From Streptomyces sp. BK340 (GTDB lineage Bacteria > Actinomycetota > Actinomycetes > Streptomycetales > Streptomycetaceae): a stretch of DNA of 64,000 nt. The notes beneath the pieces were generated by a model. The model saw nothing but the letters and a program-made list of their open reading frames with translations, ran no database searches and was not told the DNA's origin. The position numbers and the translations under genes were made by a program. Location of the stretch: the NCBI RefSeq assembly GCF_007827595.1, contig NZ_VISR01000006.1:242796-306795 (forward strand), given 5' to 3'. Below, in pieces: positions 8,500-17,620 of the stretch (its first letter is position 1; each line of letters starts with the position of its first letter).

Positions 8500-8826
8500 T
8501 TAAAAGCCGAGGCGTTCCCGGCGTACCGAATACACCACGAATCCGGCGCCCACGGCGAGGAACAGGCTGCCGCCGACGACGTAGGGCGTGGTGTCGAAGC
8601 TGCCGGTGTCGGCGAGCTGGGTGCTGTCCGCGGTGCCCGTGGAGTCCGTGGCCGCGGCCTCGGAGATCGCCTTCGCCTGCTGGGTGACCTGCGTCGTTCC
8701 GGTCACCTCCGTGGTCGCTCTGGCCGTGCCGTCCTGCGACGCGTTGGCGGACGGGACGAACCACAGGGCGCACAGCAGGGTTCCCGCGGCGGTGGCGGTC
8801 AGCAGCGGACGGCGAGCGGATGGCAC
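8500..8826 (-). CDS. Small LAxTG sortase-substrate surface protein
   Basis: 108 residues, GTG start with a strong AAGGGGG site about ten bases upstream. An N-terminal Sec signal ends near residue 30 (SANASQ). A Thr/Ala/Ser-rich stalk of about 45 residues follows. The C-terminus is a complete cell-wall sorting signal: LADTG, a hydrophobic helix (PYVVGGSLFLAVGAGFVVY) and a basic tail (RRERLGF). LAxTG is the motif used by class E sortases in Streptomyces, as on long chaplins. It probably ends covalently attached to peptidoglycan. The stalk has no recognisable domain. Confidence 0.8.
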   Translation of the reverse strand: MPSARRPLLTATAAGTLLCALWFVPSANASQDGTARATTEVTGTTQVTQQAKAISEAAATDSTGTADSTQLADTGSFDTTPYVVGGSLFLAVGAGFVVYSVRRERLGF

Positions 8827-8936
8827 GGAATATCGATCCCCCTTGTGACGCTGGCGAATTGGCCGTGTGGGGCGATGTTAGTGAAAATCGCGGGTCACGG
8901 GAAAGTCACGGGAGGTTTCAGTCGTACGCTCCGGTC

Positions 8937-9278
8937 ATGAGCACGGAAGAGACATCACGTTTTGTACGGCTTCGGGTGGAGCTGGTTCTTGAGGTGCACG
9001 ACGAGGGCGAGGTGACCAAGGCCGCGCTGCGCCGGCTCGCCGCCGATCCCGAGCTGCCGCCGGAGGAGCGGGCTCATGCCGAGAACGCTGTGACGGAAGA
9101 CACTGCTGAGGCCCTCGCCTATCTCGTGGACCCGTTCGACCTGATCAGCGAGGTGCCCGGGGTGGAACTCCAGCAGGCCTCCTGGTCCAGCGAGCGGATC
9201 GAGTACGACCCGGATTCGCCGGACTGGGAACTGGACGAGGAGGATGGGGACGACGAGGAAGAGGGCGGCATCGGCTGA
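8937..9278 (+). CDS. Conserved acidic protein of unknown function
   Basis: 113 residues. The first 75 form a compact region (SRFVRLRVELVLEVHDEG, then ELPPEERAHAENAV) followed by a very acidic tail (DEEDGDDEEEGG). No known domain was recognised; it is soluble. ATG 8937 is chosen because TACGCT at 8925-8930 lies six bases upstream, as in hutH, and no ribosome site is suitably placed. The longer frame back to 8820 would run over the promoter of the divergent surface-protein gene. Confidence 0.72.
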   Translation: MSTEETSRFVRLRVELVLEVHDEGEVTKAALRRLAADPELPPEERAHAENAVTEDTAEALAYLVDPFDLISEVPGVELQQASWSSERIEYDPDSPDWELDEEDGDDEEEGGIG

Positions 9279-9294
9279 GCGGCCCGGGGAACCC

Positions 9295-9323
9295 GACCCC
9301 GGACGGCAACGCCGTCCGGGGTC
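9295..9323. terminator. Terminator after the acidic protein gene
   Basis: Perfect 13-bp stem GACCCCGGACGGC / GCCGTCCGGGGTC with an AAC loop. Confidence 0.82.
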
Positions 9324-9496
9324 TCGTCGTCTCAGGGGGCGTACGGACGGCTTCCGCACCACCCGTCCCGGGCGGGACGTGGTGTGGCCCACACATTCGA
9401 TCTATGTGGAACGGGGCGGACCGGCCGTAGCGTTGAAAGTTCCCGACGGGGGCTTTCGGGGATTCCGCGGATTCGGCAGCGATGGAGAAGCGTGTG

Positions 9497-10744
9497 ATGA
9501 CGGACAGTAAGCGGCGCAAGGGCCTGACGGTCGCGTCCGCACTGCTCGGCGGTGTACTGGTGCTCACCGGGTGTTCCGGCGGTGACGACTCCAAGGCCAC
9601 CGGCAACGGAGACACCTCCCAGGCCAAGGCCGACGAGGCGGCGGCCAAGAAGTCCTCCGCGGCCCAGATCACGATCACGCCCAAGGACGGCTCCAACAAC
9701 GCCTCCATCAACAACTCGGCCGCCGTCACGGTCGCCAAGGGCACCCTCACCGGTGTGACCATGACCACCGCCGACGGCAAGGCCGTCGCCGGCGTGCTGT
9801 CCGCCGACAAGAAGAGCTGGAAGCCGACCACCCAGCTGGAGCGCTCCACCGGCTACAAGGTCGCCGCGGAGGCCAAGGACGCCGCGGGCCTCGTCGCCCA
9901 CGAGAACGCCTCCTTCACCACGGTCTCCCCGGCCAACAGCTTCATAGGCAACTTCACGCCGGAGGACGGTTCCACCGTCGGCGTCGGCATGCCCGTGTCG
10001 ATCAACTTCGACAAGGCGATCACCGACAAGGCCGCCGTCCAGAAGGGCATCACGGTCACCTCCAGCAGCGGCCAGGAGGTCGTCGGCCACTGGTTCAACG
10101 CCAACCGCATCGACTTCCGCCCCGAGACGTACTGGAAGGAGAACTCCACCGTCACGCTGAAGCTCGCGCTCGACGGCGTCCAGGGTGCCAGCGGTGTCTA
10201 CGGTGTGCAGCAGAAGACGGTCACCTTCCACATCGGCCGCAACCAGGTCTCCTACGTCGACGCGCAGACCAAGCAGATGAAGGTCACGCAGGACGGCAGG
10301 ACCATCAGGACCATCCCGATCTCCGCCGGCTCGCCCGAGAACAAGACGTACCAGGGCATCATGGTCATGCAGGAGAAGTTCAAGGAGACGCGCATGAACG
10401 GCGCGACCGTGGGCTTCACCGACGACGACGGCAAGGGCGAGTACGACATCAAGGACGTGCCGCACGCCATCCGCCTGACCAGCTCCGGCACCTTCCTGCA
10501 CGGCAACTACTGGGGCGCGAAGTCCATCTTCGGCAGCGTCAACACCAGCCACGGCTGCGTGGGCCTGTCCGACACCAAGGGCGCGGGCGACCCGAACACG
10601 CCGGCCGCCTGGATGTACAACAACTCCCTGGTCGGTGACGTGGTGGTCGTCCAGCACACCGGCGACAAGACCGTCTCCCCGGACAACGGCCTCAACGGCT
10701 GGAACATGGACTGGGCGCAGTGGAAGGCCGGTTCGGCCGCCTGA
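9497..10744 (+). CDS. L,D-transpeptidase lipoprotein (YkuD) with Ig-like domains
   Basis: Cross-links peptidoglycan stems (3-3 links) or ties proteins to them, at the outer face of the membrane. 415 residues. Lipobox VLTGC with Cys at about 26, a low-complexity linker, two Ig-like domains (about 60-250), then the YkuD catalytic domain ending in NTSHGCVGLSD near residue 350, with His and Cys of the active site intact. This layout matches actinobacterial Ldt enzymes. ATG 9497 follows GGAGAAG at six bases; the further upstream ATG 9482 overlaps that site. A strong hairpin follows the stop. Confidence 0.92.
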   Translation: MTDSKRRKGLTVASALLGGVLVLTGCSGGDDSKATGNGDTSQAKADEAAAKKSSAAQITITPKDGSNNASINNSAAVTVAKGTLTGVTMTTADGKAVAGVLSADKKSWKPTTQLERSTGYKVAAEAKDAAGLVAHENASFTTVSPANSFIGNFTPEDGSTVGVGMPVSINFDKAITDKAAVQKGITVTSSSGQEVVGHWFNANRIDFRPETYWKENSTVTLKLALDGVQGASGVYGVQQKTVTFHIGRNQVSYVDAQTKQMKVTQDGRTIRTIPISAGSPENKTYQGIMVMQEKFKETRMNGATVGFTDDDGKGEYDIKDVPHAIRLTSSGTFLHGNYWGAKSIFGSVNTSHGCVGLSDTKGAGDPNTPAAWMYNNSLVGDVVVVQHTGDKTVSPDNGLNGWNMDWAQWKAGSAA

Positions 10745-10763
10745 CAGCCCCCGCACAGCTCTT

Positions 10764-10791
10764 CCGATGCCGCCCTCAGGGGCGGCATCGG
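10764..10791. terminator. Terminator after the L,D-transpeptidase gene
   Basis: Perfect 12-bp stem CCGATGCCGCCC / GGGCGGCATCGG with a four-base loop. Confidence 0.82.
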
Positions 10792-10887
10792 TGTTTCCGG
10801 GGCCTTTCCGGGGGCGGTCACAGCCTTCTCATGGTTCTTTTATGTCGGTCTTATCGCGCCGTCACGGTCCGTCCCTAGCTTGCGGGC

Positions 10888-12348
10888 ATGTTCTTCACCT
10901 ACCTGAGGCGCGAACTGCGCCGCCGCAGAAAGGCGGCCCTGGTCGTCGCCTCCGGCCTCGCTCTGGGCATCGCACTGGTCATCGTGGTCAACTCCGTGTC
11001 CAGCGGCATGGGGAAGGCGCAGGACAAGGTCCTGCAGTCGCTGTACGGACTGGGCACGGACATGACCGTCACCAAGGCGGCGTCGGCGTCCACCGGCGAC
11101 GCCCAGCGGCCCCGCTTCCGGTTCGACGCCCGCAACGACGGCGACGACTCCACCCAGAGCAGCGACCGCGTCATGGTGCAGGGCTTCCAGACGCTGTCGG
11201 CCTCGACCGTGACCAAGGTCGGCGCGCAGTCCGGCGTCTCGGACGCGGTCGGCGGGCTGAGCCTGCAGGTCATCAAGATCAGCGGCCAGTTCACGCGCGG
11301 CCAGTTCCAGCAGAACGGCAACGGAGGCAGCCGGCTCGGCGGCCCCGGCGCGACCGGCCGGCCGCAGGGTGAAGTGCGGGGCGGCGGCGCCGACTTCGGC
11401 GTCAGCAACTACTCCGTCTACGGCACCGACGTCACCAAGCCGGCCCTCGGCCCGCTGACCTCCTCGAAGATCACCAGCGGTCGTACGTTCAGGACGACGG
11501 AGACGAACGCCAAGGTCGTCGTGGCCGACTCGGCCTACGCCAAGCAGAAGAAGTACAAGGTCGGCTCCACCGTCACCGTCAAGGGCGTCAAGTTCGAGGT
11601 GATCGGCATCGCCACCGCCGACAGCGGTGACCCGGCGGCCAACCTGTACATCCCGCTGGGGCAGGCGCAGGCCCTCAGCGACTCGAAGAACAAGGTCACC
11701 ACGATCTACGTCAAGGCGACCGACTCGCAGAAGATCGGCACCGTCAAGTCGGCCATCCAGAAGAACGTCTCGGGTACGACGGTCACCACCTCGGCCGACC
11801 TCGCGGACACCGTCTCCGGCTCCCTGTCCACCGCCTCCTCCCTCGCCACCAACGTCGGCAAGTGGCTGTCCATCGCGGTGCTGGTTGCCGCGTTCCTGGT
11901 CGCGGGGCTGCTCACCTCCTCCGCCGTCTCCCGGCGCGTCCGCGAGTTCGGCACGCTGAAGGCCCTGGGCTGGAAGTCCGGCCGGGTGACCCGGCAGGTG
12001 GTCGGCGAGGCCGTCGTCAACGGCCTGGTGGGCGGCGCCCTCGGCATCGCGCTCGGCCTGGCCGGCGCGTACGCCGTCACGGCCATCAGCCCGAGCCTCG
12101 AGGCCCAGCTCGGTGGCACGGGCGGCGGCTTCGGCGGAGGGCCCGGCGGCCCTGGCAGCGGCGGCTTCGGCGGCCCCGGCCGACAGACGGCGAAGACCCT
12201 GGAGGTGGCACTTACGGCCCCGGTCAGCGCGACGACGATCGCCCTCGCTGTGGGTCTGGCGGTGGCCGGCGGCCTGATCGCGGGGGCGTTCGGAGGGTGG
12301 CGGGCGTCGCGGCTGCGCCCGGCGGATGCGTTGAGGCGGGTGGAGTAG
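10888..12348 (+). CDS. MacB/FtsX-type ABC transporter permease
   Basis: 486 residues. One transmembrane helix near the N-terminus (about 15-35), a large extracytoplasmic domain (about 40-320), then three C-terminal helices: the MacB_PCD plus FtsX arrangement of mechanotransmission ABC systems that act on envelope or exported substrates. A Gly-rich outer insert (GGGFGGGPGGPGSGGFGG) sits between the second and third C-terminal helices. The partner ATPase is the next gene. TAGCTT at 10876-10881 is six bases before ATG 10888, suggesting a leaderless message. Upstream, two TTCTNNT half-sites in TTCTCATGGTTCTTTTAT could be response-regulator sites. Confidence 0.86.
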   Translation: MFFTYLRRELRRRRKAALVVASGLALGIALVIVVNSVSSGMGKAQDKVLQSLYGLGTDMTVTKAASASTGDAQRPRFRFDARNDGDDSTQSSDRVMVQGFQTLSASTVTKVGAQSGVSDAVGGLSLQVIKISGQFTRGQFQQNGNGGSRLGGPGATGRPQGEVRGGGADFGVSNYSVYGTDVTKPALGPLTSSKITSGRTFRTTETNAKVVVADSAYAKQKKYKVGSTVTVKGVKFEVIGIATADSGDPAANLYIPLGQAQALSDSKNKVTTIYVKATDSQKIGTVKSAIQKNVSGTTVTTSADLADTVSGSLSTASSLATNVGKWLSIAVLVAAFLVAGLLTSSAVSRRVREFGTLKALGWKSGRVTRQVVGEAVVNGLVGGALGIALGLAGAYAVTAISPSLEAQLGGTGGGFGGGPGGPGSGGFGGPGRQTAKTLEVALTAPVSATTIALAVGLAVAGGLIAGAFGGWRASRLRPADALRRVE

Positions 12349-12382
12349 CTCGGCTTTTCGGCGGGGCTGACTGAGCCAACCA

Positions 12383-12450
12383 GGGGCGCGGGACCGCATC
12401 GATGTGCGCCTCCGCCGCGCGGGCGCGACCAGCCCCCATCCACCCGCAGC
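12383..12450. repeat. Copy of a dispersed Streptomyces intergenic repeat (probable)
   Basis: Between permease and ATPase lies GGGGCGCGGG, then about 40 bases, then GCGCGACCAGCCCCC and CACCCGCAGCC. This pattern recurs in many intergenic spaces of Streptomyces genomes as I remember them. The ends can pair (GGGGC/GCCCC). Confidence 0.5.
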
Positions 12451-12472
12451 CAAAAACGATCCAGGAGCCACC

Positions 12473-13156
12473 ATGTACGAACTGAAGAACGTGACCAAGC
12501 GCTACACCAGGGGCAATGACACCGTCCACGCCCTCGACGGCATAGACCTCACCATCGGTGACGGCGACCGACTCGTCATCCAGGGCCCCACGGGCGGAGG
12601 CAAGTCCACCCTCCTCCAGATGCTCGGCGGCCTCGACCGCCCCACCGACGGCGAAGTCGTCCTCGACGGCACCGACCTGGCCAAGCTCTCCGAGGCCCGT
12701 CTCACCAAGGTCCGCAGCGAGAACATCGGCTTCGTCTTCCAGTCCTTCAACCTCATCCCGACCCTCACCGCCCAGGAGAACGTGGAGACCGCTCTCGTCC
12801 CCCTCGGCATCAAGGCCAAGGAACGCCGCGAACTGGCCGCCGAAGCGCTGAAGTCCGTAGGTCTCGGCGAACGCCTCTCGCACCTGCCCTCCGAGATGTC
12901 CGGAGGACAGCAGCAGCGCGTCGCCATCGCCCGCGCACTCGTCAAGCGGCCGAAGGTCCTCCTCGCCGACGAGCCGACCGGCAACCTCGACGAGGGCATG
13001 CGCGACGAGATCATGGACGTACTCGAACGCCTGTGGAAGGAGCACGGGCTGACCTTCATCATGGTCACCCACGACTCCGCGATCGCGAAGAAGGCCCCGC
13101 GGCTGGCCACGATCCGCAAGGGCAGGATCACCGTGCGGGAGAACGCGGGCGCCTGA
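12473..13156 (+). CDS. LolD/MacB-type ABC transporter ATPase
   Basis: 227 residues. Walker A GPTGGGKST (about 38-46), Q-loop FVFQSFNLIPTLT, signature MSGGQQQRVAIARAL (Met replacing the usual Leu), Walker B VLLADEPTGNLD, and the switch His in MVTHD. Powers the permease encoded 125 bases upstream. Start ATG 12473 with AGGAG six bases before; the longer frame to 12404 runs through the repeat element. The two genes are probably co-transcribed despite the intervening repeat. Confidence 0.92.
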   Translation: MYELKNVTKRYTRGNDTVHALDGIDLTIGDGDRLVIQGPTGGGKSTLLQMLGGLDRPTDGEVVLDGTDLAKLSEARLTKVRSENIGFVFQSFNLIPTLTAQENVETALVPLGIKAKERRELAAEALKSVGLGERLSHLPSEMSGGQQQRVAIARALVKRPKVLLADEPTGNLDEGMRDEIMDVLERLWKEHGLTFIMVTHDSAIAKKAPRLATIRKGRITVRENAGA

Positions 13157-13277
13157 CGGCCCATAACACCGTTGGTACGGAAGTGACTTAGCGATTCTGT
13201 AACGGTGTCCCCCCTGGTGCGTAACAGTTTCGGGCAGCGCTTTCTTACAGTCCTCTCAACTATTGAGCCGTCTGATC

Positions 13278-13308
13278 ACCCCCCGGCATACTTCGGCATC
13301 CGGGGGGT
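13278..13308. promoter_or_regulatory. Hairpin upstream of the subtilase gene
   Basis: ACCCCCCGG / CCGGGGGGT, a perfect 9-bp stem with a 13-base loop, ending directly at TTGACG (13308-13313). It may terminate the ABC operon or act as an operator for the protease gene; no poly-T follows. Confidence 0.5.
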
Positions 13309-13385
13309 TGACGTGCAGGTGTGCGGGACTTCCCCCCGCCGGGTGAATGGGGATTCGCCCGGTCACTCATCTCCAGGGGGAGAAC

Positions 13386-16300
13386 TTGCGCAGACAAGTG
13401 AAAAGAGCAGCTGCGGCCACTGTGGCCACTGCCGCAGCCGTCGCCCTCGCAGCGGGTATGACCAGCCCCGCGTCGGCGAAGCCCGAGCAGCGCGTCCCGG
13501 CCGCTGCCTCCTCGCTCAGCGTCAAGCACCACGTCACCCTGATCACCGGCGACCGTGTCGCCCTCGACGCCAAGGGCCGCGTCGTCGGCCTCCAGCGGGC
13601 CAAGGGGCGGGAGCACATCCCCGTCCAGGTCCGCAAGGCCGACGGACACACGCTCGTCATTCCCGCCGACGCGGCCCGCCTGGTCGCCTCCGGCAAGCTG
13701 GACCAGCGGCTGTTCGACATCACCGAGCTGAACAAGGCCGCCACCCGCAAGGCCCAGAAGAACGGCCTGAAGGTCATCGTCGGCTACCGCGGTTCCGCCA
13801 CGGCCGCCAAGCAGGACGTCCGCGACGCGGGCCACCTGCGCCGCAGCCTCACCGCGCTGAACGCGGACGCGGTGCAGACCCCGGTCAAGGACACCGCGGA
13901 GCTGTGGAACGCCGTCACCGACGGCGACAAGGCCGCCTCCGGCATCGCGCACGTCTGGCTCGACGGCGTCCGCAAGGCCTCGCTCGACAAGTCGGTGCCG
14001 CAGATCGGCGCCCCGGTCGCGTGGGCCGCGGGCTACACCGGCAAGGGCGTCAAGGTCGCCGTCCTGGACACGGGTGTGGACACCAGTCACCCGGACCTCA
14101 AGGACCAGGTGATCGACTCCAAGAACTTCACCGCCGCGGCCGACGCCAAGGACCACTTCGGTCACGGTACGCACGTCGCCTCCATCGTGGCGGGCACCGG
14201 CGCCAAGTCGGGCGGCAAGTACAAGGGCGTCGCCCCCGACGCCAAGATCCTCAACGGCAAGGTCCTGGACGACACCGGCTCCGGTGACGACTCCGGCATC
14301 CTCGCCGGCATGGAGTGGGCGGCCTCGCAGGGCGCCTCGGTCATCAACCTGAGCCTCGGCGGCTACGACACGCCGGAGATCGACCCGCTCGAGGCCGAGG
14401 TCAACAAGCTCTCCGCCGAGAAGGGCATCCTGTTCGCGATCGCCGCGGGCAACGAGGGCCCCCAGTCGATCGGTTCGCCGGGCAGCGCGGACGCCGCGCT
14501 CACCGTCGGCGCGGTCGACGACAAGGACAAGCTGGCCGACTTCTCCTCGACCGGCCCGCGCACCGGCGACGGCGCCATCAAGCCGGACGTCACCGCGCCC
14601 GGTGTGGACATCACCGCCGCCGCGGCCAAGGGCAGCGTCATCGACCAGGAGGTCGGTGAGAAGCCCGAGGGCTACCTGACCATCTCCGGTACGTCGATGG
14701 CCACCCCGCACGTCGCGGGCGCCGCCGCGATCCTGAAGCAGGAGCACCCCGACTGGGGCTACGCCGAGCTGAAGGGCGCGCTCACCGGCTCCGCCAAGGG
14801 CGGCAAGTACACGCCGTTCCAGCAGGGTTCGGGCCGGATCGCGGTCGACAAGGCCATCAAGCAGGCCGTGATCGCCGACCCGGTGTCGGTCAGCTTCGGT
14901 GTGCAGCAGTGGCCGCACACCGACGACACCCCGGTCACCAAGCAGGTGTCGTACCGCAACCTCGGCGACAAGGACGTCACCCTCAACCTGACCAGCACCG
15001 CCACCGACCCCAAGGGCCAGGCGGCGCCGGCGGGCTTCTTCAAGCTCGCCGCGACCAAGGTGACGGTCCCGGCGCACGGCAAGGCCTCCGTCGACCTGAC
15101 GGTCAACACCAAGCTGGGCGGCACCCTCGACGGCGCCTACTCCGCGTACGTGACCGCGACCGGCGACGGGCAGACCGTCCGCACGGCCGCCGCGGTGCAG
15201 CGCGAGGTGGAGTCGTACGACGTCACGCTGAAGTTCATCGGCCGTGACGGCAAGCCGGCCCAGTACTTCGACGCCGACATGACCGGCGTGGCCGGTCTGG
15301 CCAACGGCCAGTGGCTGAACCCGTACGACCCGTCCGGCACGGTGAAGGTGCGCGCGCCCAAGGGCACGTACATCCTCAACACCGCCACCTACGTGGACCC
15401 GAAGGACGCCGCCAAGGGCGTCGACTGGATCGCCCAGCCGAAGCTGACCGTCTCCGGCAAGCAGACGATCACGATCGACGCGCGCAAGGCCAAGCCGGTG
15501 GACATCACCGTCCCGGCCACGGGCCTGAAGTCCCAGTTCGCCTCGCCGGAGTGGGACGTCACGATCGGCAACGGCCAGTACGGCTACGGCTGGTTCCTCG
15601 ACTCGTACGCCAACTTCCACACCGCTCACCTCGGTGGGTCGCTGCCCGCGGGCACGCTGTACCAGCAGTGGGACGCGCACTGGTCCAAGGGCGCCGGTGA
15701 GGAGTACGACGTCACCTCCGGCGGTACGGTCACCAAGCTCGCCACCGGCTTCACCAAGCACTACAAGGCGAGCGACCTGGCCACGGTGAAGGCTCGGCTC
15801 GGTGCCGCCGCGAGCGGCAAGAAGGGCACCGTCAACGCGGTGGGCTGGCTGCCCGGCAGCTCCGGCGCCTCCTCCATCGGCATCCCGCAGAACCTGCCCG
15901 GCACCCGCACCCTGCACCTGTCGGCCAAGGGCGGCGTGAAGTGGCAGCTGGAGTTCGAGCAGGACGGCGGGGTGGACCCGGACGGGTTCCCGATCGCCGA
16001 CGCGTCCTACTCGGCCGGCGCCGAGTCCTTCACGGCGGGCAAGTCGTACTCGAAGACCTTCAACACCGCGGTCTTCGCCCCGCTGGTCAACTCCGACTTC
16101 GGTGTCTTCCGGGACGGCAACGAGATCTACGGCTCGCTGCCGCTGTTCGCCGACGGCGCCAAGCACGTCGGTTCGTCGACGTTCACCTCGGCGACCACGA
16201 CCCTGTACCGCAACGGCGTCAAGGTCGGCTCCAACAACGACCCGATGTTCGGCGAGAAGACCTTCAAGGTGCCCGCCGGTGACGCCGCCTACAAGCTGAC

Positions 16301-16700
16301 CACCTCGGTCAAGCGCTCGGCCAAGGTGTCGGAGGCATCCTCCCGGATCGACGCGGCGTGGACCTTCCGTTCGAAGAAGCCGGCGGGCGGTTCCGCGAAG
16401 CTCCCCGTCTCCGCCCTGTACTTCGGTGCCAAGACCGGCCTGGACAGCCGCGTCGAGGCCGGCAAGAAGGTCACCTTCCCGGTCACCGTCGAGGGCGCGG
16501 CCGCGGGCAGCAACCTGAAGTCCCTGACGGTGTACGTCTCCTACGACGGCAAGACCTTCAAGAAGGTCGACGTCCGCGGCGGCAAGATCACCGTGAAGAA
16601 CCCGGCGAAGAACAAGGCCATCTCGTTCCGCGCCAAGATCGCCGACAAGAAGGGCAACACGTCGACGATCACGATCTACAACGCGTACTACGGCAAGTGA
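13386..16700 (+). CDS. Large secreted subtilisin-family (S8) serine protease
   Basis: 1104 residues from TTG 13386, which follows AGGGGGAG and yields a clean signal peptide (MRRQVKRAAA... to SASA-like cleavage near 31). A propeptide of about 170 residues comes next. The catalytic triad is intact: Asp228 in VAVLDTGVDTSHPD, His260 in GHGTHVAS, Ser437 in GTSMATPHVAG; the oxyanion Asn lies in AAGNEGP. About 600 residues of beta-rich extension follow, probably Ig/fibronectin-like modules for substrate or surface contact. An exported protease of the large actinomycete type. A strong terminator follows. Confidence 0.94.
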   Translation: MRRQVKRAAAATVATAAAVALAAGMTSPASAKPEQRVPAAASSLSVKHHVTLITGDRVALDAKGRVVGLQRAKGREHIPVQVRKADGHTLVIPADAARLVASGKLDQRLFDITELNKAATRKAQKNGLKVIVGYRGSATAAKQDVRDAGHLRRSLTALNADAVQTPVKDTAELWNAVTDGDKAASGIAHVWLDGVRKASLDKSVPQIGAPVAWAAGYTGKGVKVAVLDTGVDTSHPDLKDQVIDSKNFTAAADAKDHFGHGTHVASIVAGTGAKSGGKYKGVAPDAKILNGKVLDDTGSGDDSGILAGMEWAASQGASVINLSLGGYDTPEIDPLEAEVNKLSAEKGILFAIAAGNEGPQSIGSPGSADAALTVGAVDDKDKLADFSSTGPRTGDGAIKPDVTAPGVDITAAAAKGSVIDQEVGEKPEGYLTISGTSMATPHVAGAAAILKQEHPDWGYAELKGALTGSAKGGKYTPFQQGSGRIAVDKAIKQAVIADPVSVSFGVQQWPHTDDTPVTKQVSYRNLGDKDVTLNLTSTATDPKGQAAPAGFFKLAATKVTVPAHGKASVDLTVNTKLGGTLDGAYSAYVTATGDGQTVRTAAAVQREVESYDVTLKFIGRDGKPAQYFDADMTGVAGLANGQWLNPYDPSGTVKVRAPKGTYILNTATYVDPKDAAKGVDWIAQPKLTVSGKQTITIDARKAKPVDITVPATGLKSQFASPEWDVTIGNGQYGYGWFLDSYANFHTAHLGGSLPAGTLYQQWDAHWSKGAGEEYDVTSGGTVTKLATGFTKHYKASDLATVKARLGAAASGKKGTVNAVGWLPGSSGASSIGIPQNLPGTRTLHLSAKGGVKWQLEFEQDGGVDPDGFPIADASYSAGAESFTAGKSYSKTFNTAVFAPLVNSDFGVFRDGNEIYGSLPLFADGAKHVGSSTFTSATTTLYRNGVKVGSNNDPMFGEKTFKVPAGDAAYKLTTSVKRSAKVSEASSRIDAAWTFRSKKPAGGSAKLPVSALYFGAKTGLDSRVEAGKKVTFPVTVEGAAAGSNLKSLTVYVSYDGKTFKKVDVRGGKITVKNPAKNKAISFRAKIADKKGNTSTITIYNAYYGK

Positions 16701-16727
16701 GCCGCCGTACCTGAGTAGGCCGTGAGC

Positions 16728-16766
16728 GAACGGCCCGCCGGAGCAGCAGCTTCCGGCGGGCCGTTC
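16728..16766. terminator. Terminator after the subtilase gene
   Basis: Perfect 15-bp stem GAACGGCCCGCCGGA / TCCGGCGGGCCGTTC, nine-base loop, followed by GTGTTTGTG. Confidence 0.87.
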
Positions 16767-16782
16767 GTGTTTGTGTGCCTGT

Positions 16783-17553
16783 ATGACGGCTCACACAGTC
16801 GAGTACATCCGTTACCGCGTTCCTGACCAGCAGTCGGCACAGTTCCTGGCCGCCTACACCCGCGCGGCCCTCCAGCTGGCCGCCGCTCCCCAGTGTGTCG
16901 ACTACGGCCTGACCCGCTGCGAGGAGGAGCCCGAGTCCTGGATCCTGCGGATCACCTGGACGTCGACCGAGGACCACCTCCAGGGTTTCCGCCGGTCGGA
17001 GCTGTTTCCGCCGTTCCTCGCGGAGATCCGGCCGTATGTGGAGAACATCGAGGAGATGCGCCACTACCGGCCGACCGGTGTGCAGGGCGGCGGAGCTGCC
17101 GTGCCCACCCTGTACGACTGGGCGGGCGGCGCCGCGGCCTTCTCCCGCCTGACCTCGGTCTTCTACGACAAGGTGGTCAAGGACGACCTCCTCGCCCCGC
17201 TCTTCGCCGACCTGCCCGCCGAACACGCGGAGCACGTCGCCCTCTGGCTCGCCGAGGTGTTCGGCGGCCCGGCGGCATACTCCGAAACCCAGGGCGGCCA
17301 CGGCCACATGGTCGCCAGACACTTCGGCAAGCACATCACGGAGCCCCAGCGCCGCCGCTGGGTCGATCTCATCCAGGACGCGGCGGACGACGCGGACCTC
17401 CCGAAGGACGCGGAGTTCCGCTCGGCGTTCCTGGCCTACGTGGAGTGGGGTACGCGCCTGGCCGGGTACTTCTCGTCCCCGGACGCGAAACCGCCGGCGG
17501 AACAGCCGGTGCCGAAGTGGACCTGGGGGGCGATGCCGCCGTATCAGGGGTGA
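16783..17553 (+). CDS. Antibiotic-monooxygenase-like domain fused to truncated hemoglobin
   Basis: 256 residues. Residues 1-95 form an ABM-type ferredoxin-like domain (HTVEYIRYRV to PYVENIEEMRHY). Residues 105-230 are a group II truncated hemoglobin: LYDWAGGAAAFSRLTSVFYDKV (helices A/B), LAPLFADLP (CD/E) and the proximal His segment around MVARHFGKHI. Heme-based oxygen chemistry or NO/peroxide handling is expected; the ABM domain may bind or oxidise a small aromatic or quinone substrate. This chimera has been described from Streptomyces. Start ATG 16783; the longer frame begins inside the terminator. Confidence 0.87.
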   Translation: MTAHTVEYIRYRVPDQQSAQFLAAYTRAALQLAAAPQCVDYGLTRCEEEPESWILRITWTSTEDHLQGFRRSELFPPFLAEIRPYVENIEEMRHYRPTGVQGGGAAVPTLYDWAGGAAAFSRLTSVFYDKVVKDDLLAPLFADLPAEHAEHVALWLAEVFGGPAAYSETQGGHGHMVARHFGKHITEPQRRRWVDLIQDAADDADLPKDAEFRSAFLAYVEWGTRLAGYFSSPDAKPPAEQPVPKWTWGAMPPYQG

Positions 17554-17620
17554 TGATCTTCAGGAACGTGCAGTCGGCCGCGGCCGTCGTCGTGACGACC
17601 TTGCCGGTCTCGTAGTCGAC

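Noticed and set aside
13260..16166. 968-codon open frame on the minus strand
   Set aside because: It is antisense to the subtilase, whose triad and signal peptide are intact; it is a product of high third-position G+C.
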